Origin: Mycobacterium sp. KBS0706
Lineage (GTDB): Bacteria; Pseudomonadota; Alphaproteobacteria; DSM-16000; Inquilinaceae
Reading direction: 5' to 3'
Length of the DNA stretch: 34,075 nt
Assembly: GCF_005938675.2 (NCBI RefSeq)
Contig: NZ_VCCH02000083.1
Coordinates: 1 to 34,075 of the forward strand
The notes under the pieces were generated by a model. That model made no database searches. It had not been told where the DNA came from and was given only the letters and a program-made list of their open reading frames with translations. Positions 22,655-31,044 of this stretch are shown here, piece after piece. Within the stretch, counting starts at the first letter, position 1. Every line of letters starts with the position of its first letter. Both the position numbers and the translations under genes were made by a program.

Positions 22655-25600
22655 TGACCTGCCTTCCCCTCATCCTCGCCCTGCTTGCCTCGGTCTCCGG
22701 CCCGCTCGCCGCCCCCGCTTTGGCGCAGACCGCCGCGGCCCCGCCGGCGACGATGGACCAGATCCAGCGCGCCGACGGCGTCCAGGTGGTGCCGGAGAAG
22801 TTCCTGCGCCGCTGGGACCCGGTCACCGTCTTCTTCGACCATGACGCCGGGCCGCGCGACGGCGGGCCGGAGGATGACCCCGCCAAATTCGCCACGCTGT
22901 CGCCGGACCAAGCCGGCGCCTGGCAGTGGCTGGGGCCCCGCGTGCTGCAGTTCCGCCCGGCCGAGCCGTGGGAGCCGCTGCGCCGCGTCACCGTCACCTC
23001 CGCCGGCCGCGCCACCGAGCTGGTGCCGCTGCTGCCGACGCCGGTCGCCACCAGCCCGGCCGACCAGCCGGACGGCATCGCCGACCTCGACACCATCGGC
23101 CTGACCTTCGCCGACCCGGTCGACATCCAGGCCCTGGCCCGGCTGCTGACCATCGAGCTGCGGCCCCTGCCCGGCTTCGACGGCCAAGGCAGCCAGCAGC
23201 TGACGGCGCAGGACTTCACCATCAAGGCGCTGGAGCGGGCCGACCGCACCGCGCAGCAGGGCTATGTCGTGACCCTGCGCCAGCCGATCCCGGACGGGCG
23301 GATGGCGATCCTGCGGCTGCGCCTGTCCGACGCCGCCGGGCTGGACGACCCGATCTTCGAGCTGCGGCTGCGCAGCGCCGCACCCTTCACCGTCACCGAC
23401 GCGTCCTGCGGCCGCAGCTTCCAGCAGGACCTGCAGGATGGCGTGCTGCGCTGCAGCCAGCCGACGCCCTATGAGGGCGAGGAGGCGCAGCCGACCGGCG
23501 AGCGCCGGCTGCGCCTGCGCTTCTCGAACGAGCCGGAGGCGCTGGACGTGGTCCGCGCCCGCGACGTGTTCCGCCTCACCCCGGCGGTCGACGATTTGGC
23601 GCTGGAGCCCGACGGCCGCGACCTGACCCTGACCGGCCGGTTCCTGCCGGACACCGTCTACACCCTGCGGGTCGACCCCGGCAGCCTGAAGGATGTGCGC
23701 GGCCGCGCCCTGTCCGGCCCCGCCACCAATGCCCGCTTCGTGTTCCCGCCCGACCTGCCGGCCCTGGCCTGGGATGCCGGCCAGGGCATCAGCGAGCGGC
23801 TCGGGCCGCAGATGGTGCCGCTGCGCGGCCATGGCTATGACCGCGCCGACATCCGCATCCACCGCATCGACCCGCTGGGCCGCGACTTCTGGCCGTTCCC
23901 GGCAGAGGGCCTGACCACCCAGGACGACACCACGCCGCCCTTGGCCGGCAACGAGCCGTCGCCCTGGAAGGATGCGGCGGCGATCGACCGCGACGCGATG
24001 GCGGAGCGGATCGCCGCGCTGGGCTCGCCCTCCGTGTCCGAGCTGCTGCCGCTGCCCTCGCTGCGCGGCGGCATCTCGGCCAAGTTCGGCCTCGACCTCA
24101 AGCCGCTGCTGGCGAAGATCGCCGGCGCCAACCAGCCCGGCACCTATCTGGTCGGGCTGCGGCCGGTCGACGGCGCCGACCGGCGCTGGCTGCGGCTGCA
24201 GGTGACCGACCTGACCCTGTCGACGGTGGAGGAGCCGCAGCGCATCCGCTTCGCCGTCACCTCGCTGAACAGCGCCAAGCCGGTCGAGGGCGCCGAGATC
24301 CGGCTGGAGGGCGTGCGCGACGACGAGTTCGTCACCTTGGCCCGCGGCGTCACCGGGGCCGATGGCGGCTTCACCTGGGCGCCGAAGGGCGCCTATGCCG
24401 ACGAGCCGGAGATCCGGCGCATCGTCGTGGCCAAGGGCACCGACACGCTGGTGCTGGAGCCGGAGAACGGCCCGGCGCAATACGCGCAGGAGAACTGGAC
24501 CAAACCGGACGAGTCCTGGCTGGCCTGGGGCTTCGGCGACGTCGCGTCCCGCCGCGAGCGGCCGCAGATGCTGTGCCACGTCTTCACCGAGCGGCCGATC
24601 TACCGGCCGGAGGAGGCGGTGGAGATCCGCGGCTTCGTCCGCTCCTATCTCGGCGGCAGCCTGTCCTTCGCCAAGGGCAAGGGCGAGGTCGTGGTCAACG
24701 GCCCGGACGACCAGGAATGGCGGATGCCGGTGTCGCTGGACGGCAATGGCGGCTTCTACCAGCGCTTCGAGGAGAAGACCGAGGCGACGGGCGATTACAG
24801 CGTGCGCTTCGTCGACCCCGACGGCGACGAATGCGGCCAGGTGCCGTTCAAGAAGGAGGCCTACAAGCTTCCGACCTTCGAGGTGCTGCTGAACGGCCCG
24901 GATTCGGCGCCGCTGGACAGCCAGATCCAGGTCTCACTGCTGGCCCGCTACTTCGCCGGCGGCCTCTTGGCCGACCGCCCGATCAAGTGGCGTGTGACGC
25001 AGTTCCCCTACAGCTGGACCCCGCCGGGGCGCGAGGGCTTCCAGTTCTCCAGCGACTCCCGCTTCTCGGGCGAGCACGAGTTCCGCTCCACCCCCGTGCT
25101 GCAGCAGGACGGCAAGACCGATGCCGGCGGGTCGGCCCAGATCACGCTGGACCCGACGATCGAGCCGACCGCCCAGCCGCGCCGCTACGTGGTCGAGGCC
25201 ACGGTCACCGGCGACGACGACATGCAGATCCGTAGCACCCAGCATGTGGTGGCGCTGCCGCCCTTCACCCTGGGGCTGAAGGTGCCGCGCTATCTGCCCA
25301 AGGCGGATGCGGTGGACCCGGAGATCCTGGCGGTCGACGCCGCCGGCAAGCCGCTGCCGGGCGTCGAGATGACGGTGAAGCTGATCCACCGCAACTGGAA
25401 CTCGGTGCTGCAGGCCAGCGATTTCAGCCAGGGCTCGGCCAAATACGTCACCCAGGTGATCGACGAGACGATCGAGGAGCGGAAGGTCACCTCCACCGCC
25501 GATGTCCAGGCGCTGCATTTCGCCTTGCCGGAGGCCGGGGTCTACATCGTCTCGGTCGAGGCCGCGGACAAGATCGGCCGCAGCCAGTCGGTGAAGGTCG

Positions 25601-28398
25601 ACCTGTTCGCCGCCGGTGACACGCCGGTGACCTGGTCCCGCCCGCCGGGGCAGAACGTCACCGTCACCGCCGACAAAGACGCCTACGCCCCCGGCGAGAC
25701 TGCGACGCTGGTGATCGAGAGCCCGTTCCAGACCGCCCGCGCCCTCGCCATCGTCGAGGAGCCGGAGGGCCAGTTCCGCTACGACTGGGTCGACATCGCC
25801 AACGGCTTCGGCCGCTACGCCGTGCCGGTGCGCAAGGCGCAGATGCCGCGGCTGCCGGTGCATTTCCTGATCATGCGCGGGCGCCTGCCGGGCGACGGCC
25901 AAGCCGCCACCGCGCCCTTCGACCAGGGCAAGCCGGTGACGCTGGCGACCACCGCCTGGGTCAAGGTCACCCCGGTCGAGAACCAGGTGGCGGTGACGCT
26001 GGACGCGCCGCCCAGCGCCCGCCCGGCGCAGGAGATCGAGGTCACGCTCCACCTGGCCGACCTGAAGGGCAAGCCGCTGGGCGGCGAGGCCACCTTCTGG
26101 ATGGTTGACCAGGCGGTGCTGTCCCTGGCCCGGGAGCAGCCGCTGGACCCGCTGCCCAAGTTCATCGTCGCCCGCGTGTCGCAGATGGCGGCGCGCGACA
26201 CCCGCAACATGGCCTTCGGCGTGGTCCCGCTGGAGGAGGTGCCGGGCGGCGACGAGGCGACCGACGAATGGGGGGTGGAGAACATCTCCGTCCGCCGCAA
26301 CTTCAACCCGGTGCCGATCTACCTGCCGCATGTCCAGGTCGGGCCGGACGGCACCGCCAAGGTCAAGGTCAAGCTGCCGGACACGCTGACCGTCTACAAG
26401 ATCCGCGCCGTGGTCACCAGCGGGCCGGACCGCTTCGGCTTCGGCACCGGCGAGGTCAAGGTGCGGCAGCCGATCGTGGCCCAGCCGGCCTTGCCCCGCT
26501 TCGTGCGGCCGGGCGACAGCTTCGATGCCGGGCTGGTCGGCCGCGTGGTCGAGGGCCCGGGCGGCTCCGGCCGCGCCGGCATCAGCGTCGACGGGCTGAC
26601 CGTGCAGGGGTCGAAGGACCGCGCCTTCGCCTGGGACGGCAACCGGCCGGCGAAGATCAGCTTCCCGGTTTCGGTGCCCGACCCGGCGCCGGGCCAGGAC
26701 ACGGCCAAGCTGCGCCTGCTGCTGCAGCGCGACGCCGACAAGGCCGGCGACGCGGTCGAGATCGCGCTGCCGATCCGGCCGGACCGGCCACCGCTGCGCG
26801 AGCGCCGGATCGTCGAGCTGGCGCCGGGCGCCCGGCAGGATCTGCTGGCCGCGCCGGGCGACGTCCGCCCCGGCTCCTATTCCGCCTCGGTGGCGCTGGC
26901 GGCCGATCCCGCCCTGGTGCGGCTGGTCGCCGGGCTGAACGCGCTGGCCGACTATCCGTTCGGCTGCACCGAGCAGGTGATGGCGCTGTCCAGCGCCGAG
27001 CTGGCGCTGAAGCCCTATGCTGCGGTCCTGGCCGCGGCCGGGCTGCAGGACCGCATCTCGGCCGATGTGCAGAAGACGATCCAGAGCATCATCCGCACCA
27101 CCGACGAGGACGGGCTGGTCGGCTTCTGGCCGAAGTCACGCGGCTCGGTGATGCTGACCGCCGCGTCCTACGCTTTCTTGATCCAGGCGGAGCAGGCAGG
27201 CGAGACCGTCGACCCGGCCCTGAAGGACCGGCTGGCCCAGGTGCTGAAACAGGCCCTGCGCTCGGACTATCCGCGCTTCCTGACGGGCGAGGACATCCGC
27301 GAGCGGGTCGCCGCCCTGTCGGCCCTGGCCGCCGGCGGCACGGCGGACCCGGCCTATCTGGCGGAGCTGAGCCGGCGGGCCTCGCTGCTGCCGCTGGAAT
27401 CGCTGGCGCAGATCACCGCGGTGGTCGCGGCGGCACCGGACGCCGACCCGGCCCGGGTTGCCGGGCTGCTGGACCAGGTCAAGGCCAATGTCCGGCTGCT
27501 GTCGCGCGACGGCCAGCCGGTCTATGGCGGGCTGCAGGACCGCCCGGCCAACCCTATGGTACTGCCGTCGGAGACCCGCACCCTGTCCGAGGTGCTGCTG
27601 GCGGTCGCCCGCGCCGCGCCGGAGGATCCGGTGGCGGGCGTGCTGCGCAGTGGGCTGATCGGCCTGGGCGACGGCTCCGGCTGGGGCAGCACCAATGCCG
27701 ATGCGGCGGCGCTGCGCGCCCTGGCCGTGGCCTGGGTGGCGCCGAGCGGATCGGTGCCGGTCGCCGCGTCGCTGCCCGGCGGCGAGCAGACCGGGACGCT
27801 GGGACCCGACGCGCCGGTGCTGCGCTGGAGCATCGACCAGGCCGGGCCGGTCGGCGTCGCCAACCAGGGCGGTCAGCCGGTGGTGGCGCTGGGCGACGCG
27901 CGCTGGTTGCCGCAGGCGCCGGGATCGGCGGCGGCGCCGGTGCAGGACGGCTTCGTCCTGACCCGCCAGCTGTATCGGGTGCCGGCCGACGGCCCGCTGG
28001 AGCGGCTGGACCCGGGCGGCGACGGCGCCATCCATGTCGCCGCCGGCGAGGTGGTCGAGGAGGTGGCGGAGCTGGTCAACCCCGAGGCCCGCACCCAGGT
28101 GGCCCTGCGCCTGCCGATCGCGGCCGGGTTCGAGCCGCTGAACCCGAACCTGGCGACGGCGCCGGCGGAGGCCGTGCCCTCGGCCGCCCCGTCGGTGCCG
28201 CCCAGCTATGCCAGCTATGGCGACGACGAGGTGCGGGTGTTCTACGACCGGCTGGACAAGGGCACGCTGACCCTGCGCTTCCGCCTGCGGGCGCAGGTGG
28301 CGGGCAGCTTCATCCAGCCGCCGGGCGAAGCCGAGATGATGTACCGGACCGGAATCTACGGCGCCAGCGCCGGCGGCCGGATCGTGGTCAGCCCGTGA
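22654..28398 (+). CDS. Bacterial alpha-2-macroglobulin with intact thioester motif
   Basis: This 1914-aa protein belongs to the bacterial alpha-2-macroglobulin family, which traps proteases by bait cleavage and covalent thioester capture. A Sec signal (LPLILALLASVSG..APALAQ) is followed by tandem MG domains. The bait region probably lies near residues 1166-1222 (around PKFIVARVSQMAARDTRNM). Next come the A2M domain (NISVRRNFNPVPIYLPHVQV, KLPDTLTVYKIRAVV) and the thioester motif YPFGCTEQ with Cys1438 and Gln1441. The alpha-barrel follows (SVMLTAASYAFLIQAEQAG), then a C-terminal receptor-like domain (VRVFYDRLDKGTLTLRFRLR). Unlike E. coli YfhM it shows no lipobox, so it should be soluble in the periplasm. 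The ATG at 22654 has AGAGG six bases upstream and overlaps the preceding stop; a GTG at 22651 is the alternative. It is followed by pbpC, the usual partner. Confidence 0.93.
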   Translation: MTCLPLILALLASVSGPLAAPALAQTAAAPPATMDQIQRADGVQVVPEKFLRRWDPVTVFFDHDAGPRDGGPEDDPAKFATLSPDQAGAWQWLGPRVLQFRPAEPWEPLRRVTVTSAGRATELVPLLPTPVATSPADQPDGIADLDTIGLTFADPVDIQALARLLTIELRPLPGFDGQGSQQLTAQDFTIKALERADRTAQQGYVVTLRQPIPDGRMAILRLRLSDAAGLDDPIFELRLRSAAPFTVTDASCGRSFQQDLQDGVLRCSQPTPYEGEEAQPTGERRLRLRFSNEPEALDVVRARDVFRLTPAVDDLALEPDGRDLTLTGRFLPDTVYTLRVDPGSLKDVRGRALSGPATNARFVFPPDLPALAWDAGQGISERLGPQMVPLRGHGYDRADIRIHRIDPLGRDFWPFPAEGLTTQDDTTPPLAGNEPSPWKDAAAIDRDAMAERIAALGSPSVSELLPLPSLRGGISAKFGLDLKPLLAKIAGANQPGTYLVGLRPVDGADRRWLRLQVTDLTLSTVEEPQRIRFAVTSLNSAKPVEGAEIRLEGVRDDEFVTLARGVTGADGGFTWAPKGAYADEPEIRRIVVAKGTDTLVLEPENGPAQYAQENWTKPDESWLAWGFGDVASRRERPQMLCHVFTERPIYRPEEAVEIRGFVRSYLGGSLSFAKGKGEVVVNGPDDQEWRMPVSLDGNGGFYQRFEEKTEATGDYSVRFVDPDGDECGQVPFKKEAYKLPTFEVLLNGPDSAPLDSQIQVSLLARYFAGGLLADRPIKWRVTQFPYSWTPPGREGFQFSSDSRFSGEHEFRSTPVLQQDGKTDAGGSAQITLDPTIEPTAQPRRYVVEATVTGDDDMQIRSTQHVVALPPFTLGLKVPRYLPKADAVDPEILAVDAAGKPLPGVEMTVKLIHRNWNSVLQASDFSQGSAKYVTQVIDETIEERKVTSTADVQALHFALPEAGVYIVSVEAADKIGRSQSVKVDLFAAGDTPVTWSRPPGQNVTVTADKDAYAPGETATLVIESPFQTARALAIVEEPEGQFRYDWVDIANGFGRYAVPVRKAQMPRLPVHFLIMRGRLPGDGQAATAPFDQGKPVTLATTAWVKVTPVENQVAVTLDAPPSARPAQEIEVTLHLADLKGKPLGGEATFWMVDQAVLSLAREQPLDPLPKFIVARVSQMAARDTRNMAFGVVPLEEVPGGDEATDEWGVENISVRRNFNPVPIYLPHVQVGPDGTAKVKVKLPDTLTVYKIRAVVTSGPDRFGFGTGEVKVRQPIVAQPALPRFVRPGDSFDAGLVGRVVEGPGGSGRAGISVDGLTVQGSKDRAFAWDGNRPAKISFPVSVPDPAPGQDTAKLRLLLQRDADKAGDAVEIALPIRPDRPPLRERRIVELAPGARQDLLAAPGDVRPGSYSASVALAADPALVRLVAGLNALADYPFGCTEQVMALSSAELALKPYAAVLAAAGLQDRISADVQKTIQSIIRTTDEDGLVGFWPKSRGSVMLTAASYAFLIQAEQAGETVDPALKDRLAQVLKQALRSDYPRFLTGEDIRERVAALSALAAGGTADPAYLAELSRRASLLPLESLAQITAVVAAAPDADPARVAGLLDQVKANVRLLSRDGQPVYGGLQDRPANPMVLPSETRTLSEVLLAVARAAPEDPVAGVLRSGLIGLGDGSGWGSTNADAAALRALAVAWVAPSGSVPVAASLPGGEQTGTLGPDAPVLRWSIDQAGPVGVANQGGQPVVALGDARWLPQAPGSAAAPVQDGFVLTRQLYRVPADGPLERLDPGGDGAIHVAAGEVVEEVAELVNPEARTQVALRLPIAAGFEPLNPNLATAPAEAVPSAAPSVPPSYASYGDDEVRVFYDRLDKGTLTLRFRLRAQVAGSFIQPPGEAEMMYRTGIYGASAGGRIVVSP

Positions 28399-28443
28399 GG
28401 CGGGGCGGATGAAGATGGCCTCGGGCAGTTTCGGGCGAACGGA

Positions 28444-28578
28444 TTGCCTCTCCCGCCTGGCGGGAGAGGTCGGACGTCCGCCAGGACGTCCGGGTGAGGG
28501 CCGGCACCGGCCTCGACAAAACCCCCTCACCCGGAACCGCTTCGCGTCTCCGACCTCTCCCGCAAGCGGGAGAGGCAA
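28444..28578. repeat. Inverted-repeat intergenic element (REP/BIME-like)
   Basis: Two arms of about 30 bases face each other: 28444-28474 begins TTGCCTCTCCCGC, and 28549-28578 ends GCGGGAGAGGCAA. Each arm also folds on itself (CCTCTCCCGC/GCGGGAGAGG), and a second inner pair (GTGAGGG/CCCTCAC) lies between them. This is a widespread style of repeat in GC-rich alphaproteobacteria. It sits in the 199-base gap between the macroglobulin and PBP1c genes and may affect transcript stability or partial termination there. Confidence 0.8.
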
Positions 28579-28597
28579 CACGTCCCGGCAGCCTTAG

Positions 28598-30892
28598 ATG
28601 CAGCCCGTGTCTCCCTCCGCCACGCTCCCCTCCCCGCCCCGTCGCCGCTGGCGGCGCCGGATCGGCCTGGGCGTGCTCGCCCTCGGCCTCGCCGTGGTCG
28701 GCACCTTCGCCGTCCAGGTGGCGCAGCGGGCGCATCTGGAGGCGCCGGCGCCGACCCCGATCCTCTATGACCGGCAAGGCGAGTTCCTGGCCCAGGTCGG
28801 CCATGAGGAGCGCGCGGCGGACGGTAAGCGCACTGTCGACTACGGCTACTGGACCGTCGATCCCTTGCCCGACCGCGTCGTCCGCGCCACCCTGGCGCTG
28901 GAGGACCGGCGCTTCTGGGATCATCCGGGTGTCGACCCGCGCGCCGTCGCCCGGGCCTTGTGGCACAACCTCGAGGGCGGCCGCGTGCGGTCCGGCGCCT
29001 CGACCATCGCCATGCAGATCGCCCGAATGCAGCAGCCGGCGGCGCGCACCCTGTGGTCCAAGGCGGTGGAGGCCGGCACCGCGCTGGTGCTGACCCAGCG
29101 CTACGACCGGCAGACCCTGCTGGCGCATTACCTGCGGCTGGTGCCCTACGGCAATGGCAGCCACGGCATCGCCCATGCCGCGCGCTGGTATTTCGACAAG
29201 CCGGTGGCGGATCTGAGCTGGGCCGAGATCGCCCTGCTGTCCGCCATCCCGCAGGCGCCCAGCCTGATGAACCCCCGCCGGCCGGACGGGCTGGCAAGGG
29301 CCAAGCGGCGCGGCCAGCGGGCGCTGGACGAGCTGGCAAGCCAGGGCGTGATCGACCCGCAGGAGCTGGCGCTGGCCACCACCCAGCTGGCCGAGCTGCG
29401 GCTGCCGCCGGTGCCGCGCCGGCCCGACGCCGTGCCCGCCATCCTGCGGCTGCGCCAGATGATCGCGCGCAACGGCGCCGAGGCCCTGCCTGCCAATGAT
29501 CCGCGACTGCGCACCACGCTGGATCTGGGGATCCAGGAGACGGTGACCGCCGCGGCGCGGCGCCAGCTGCGGGCGCTGTCCCCGATGGGGGCGCAGCAGG
29601 TGGCGGTGGTGGTGGCCCGGCGCGACAATCGCGAGGTGCTGGCCGATGTCGGCAGCGCCCGCTATGGCGGCGCCAATGGCGGGTCGATCGATTTCAGCCG
29701 CGCCATACGGTCGCCCGGCAGCACGCTGAAGCCCTTCATCTACGCCCTGGCGATGCAGCGCACCCTGCTGAGCCCGACCGATGTGATGGCCGACATGCCC
29801 GAAGGCGCGTCCGGCATCTCCAACGCCGACCGCAGCTTCCTGGGCCCCGTGCTGCCGCGCCAGGCGCTGGCCAATTCGCGCAACATCCCGGCGACGAACC
29901 TGCTGCGCCGGATCGGGCTGGACAGCGGCTTCCGCTTCTTCCGCGAGCTCGGGCTGCACGACCTGGACGTGCCGGCCGAGAGCTTCGGCCTGTCGATGGC
30001 GATCGGGTCGCTGCCGACCAGCCTGGACCGGCTGGTGCAGGCCTATGGCGCGCTGGCCGATGACGGGACCCTGCGCGACCTGGTGTGGTACCGCGGCCAG
30101 CCGCTGGCGCCGCCGCGCCGGGTGCTGTCGGCCGACATCGCCCGGCTGGTGACATTGTTCCTGTCCGACCCGATGGCCCGGCTGCCCAGCTTCCCACGCT
30201 ACGGCACCACCGAGTTCCCGTTCCCGGTGGCGCTGAAGACCGGGACCTCCCAGGGCTACCGCGACGCCTGGGTGGTGGCGTGGTCGCAGGACTATATGGT
30301 CGGAGTCTGGTTCGGCCGGCCGGATGCCGGGACCATGCGCCAGGTCGCCGGCGCCGGGTCGGCCGCGAAGCTGGCCCAGGACGTGCTGATGACGCTGCAC
30401 GGCGCCCGGCCCGGCGACCTGCTGGATGCCGGCTTCCCGGCGCCGCGGGCCTACAAGCCGGTCGAGCTGTGCGTGCCGGCCGGCGGTTCCGCCCCCGATT
30501 TCTGCCGCCAGCGCCTGGTCGAATGGGTCAAGGCCGACGCCGCCACGCCGCCGGCCGTGGTCCCTGCCGTCGCCCGGGCGCCAGGGCTGGAGTCGGATGG
30601 GCCGGCGATCGGCACCGCCGGGCCGCCGCGCCTGTCGATCACGATGCCGGAGCAGAATGCCCGGATCTGGCGCAATCCGGAGATGCCGCCGGCGCTCGAC
30701 CGGCTGGCGCTGAAGGCCGCGACGGCGCCCGGCGTCGCCCAGATCGTCTGGTATGTCGACGGGCTGCCGTTCCGCACCGCGCGGCCGGACGAGACGGTGT
30801 ATTGGCCGCTGACGCCCGGCGCCCACCGCTTCCAGCTGCGCCTGCCGCTGCAGGACGGGGAGTCGCGCCCGGTGCGGATCGTCGTGGAATAA
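28598..30892 (+). CDS. pbpC: Penicillin-binding protein 1C (bifunctional peptidoglycan synthase)
   Basis: This 764-aa inner-membrane enzyme polymerises lipid II and cross-links peptides. An Arg-rich start precedes one membrane helix (about residues 23-42). The GT51 domain carries the catalytic Glu102 in EDRRFWDHPGVDP and GASTIAMQ at 133-140. The transpeptidase domain has all three motifs: SxxK as STLK with Ser375, SxN as Ser427-Arg-Asn429, and KTG at 547-549 (KTGTSQGYRDAW). Residues about 665-760 form the PBP1c-specific C-terminal domain (PRLSITMPEQNARIWRNPEM). The ATG at 28598 lacks a good ribosome-binding site but gives the correct N-terminus. Pairing of pbpC with an alpha-2-macroglobulin gene is well known in E. 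coli and other Gram-negatives. Confidence 0.94.
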   Translation: MQPVSPSATLPSPPRRRWRRRIGLGVLALGLAVVGTFAVQVAQRAHLEAPAPTPILYDRQGEFLAQVGHEERAADGKRTVDYGYWTVDPLPDRVVRATLALEDRRFWDHPGVDPRAVARALWHNLEGGRVRSGASTIAMQIARMQQPAARTLWSKAVEAGTALVLTQRYDRQTLLAHYLRLVPYGNGSHGIAHAARWYFDKPVADLSWAEIALLSAIPQAPSLMNPRRPDGLARAKRRGQRALDELASQGVIDPQELALATTQLAELRLPPVPRRPDAVPAILRLRQMIARNGAEALPANDPRLRTTLDLGIQETVTAAARRQLRALSPMGAQQVAVVVARRDNREVLADVGSARYGGANGGSIDFSRAIRSPGSTLKPFIYALAMQRTLLSPTDVMADMPEGASGISNADRSFLGPVLPRQALANSRNIPATNLLRRIGLDSGFRFFRELGLHDLDVPAESFGLSMAIGSLPTSLDRLVQAYGALADDGTLRDLVWYRGQPLAPPRRVLSADIARLVTLFLSDPMARLPSFPRYGTTEFPFPVALKTGTSQGYRDAWVVAWSQDYMVGVWFGRPDAGTMRQVAGAGSAAKLAQDVLMTLHGARPGDLLDAGFPAPRAYKPVELCVPAGGSAPDFCRQRLVEWVKADAATPPAVVPAVARAPGLESDGPAIGTAGPPRLSITMPEQNARIWRNPEMPPALDRLALKAATAPGVAQIVWYVDGLPFRTARPDETVYWPLTPGAHRFQLRLPLQDGESRPVRIVVE

Positions 30893-30937
30893 GCAAGCGT
30901 CTTCCGCCCATCCCTCGTTCAGCCTAGGTTCGATCCC

Positions 30938-30955
30938 GCCGTCTCCGCAGACGGC
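30938..30955 (+). terminator. Small stem-loop after pbpC
   Basis: GCCGTCT (30938-30944) pairs with AGACGGC (30949-30955) around a 4-base loop, 46 bases after the pbpC stop. It marks a plausible end of the locus, although only GTTCA follows and there is no true U-tract. Confidence 0.35.
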
Positions 30956-31044
30956 GTTCACGGCATGCCTGTAACCTGACAGACCGTTGGTACCAATCTC
31001 GCGGCGCTTCGTGTCGCCCGTGTTCACGCAGGTAGGGGAACGCA

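Noticed and set aside
30925..30955. GGTTCGATCCC, resembling a tRNA T-loop, near the end of the pbpC region.
   Set aside because: The flanking bases do not form a T-stem and no acceptor, D or anticodon arm is present; it is not a tRNA or a clear attachment site.
30987..30996. TTGGTACCAA palindrome before the sugar dehydrogenase gene, considered as an operator.
   Set aside because: Ten bases is too short to call without a matching second site or an adjacent regulator gene.
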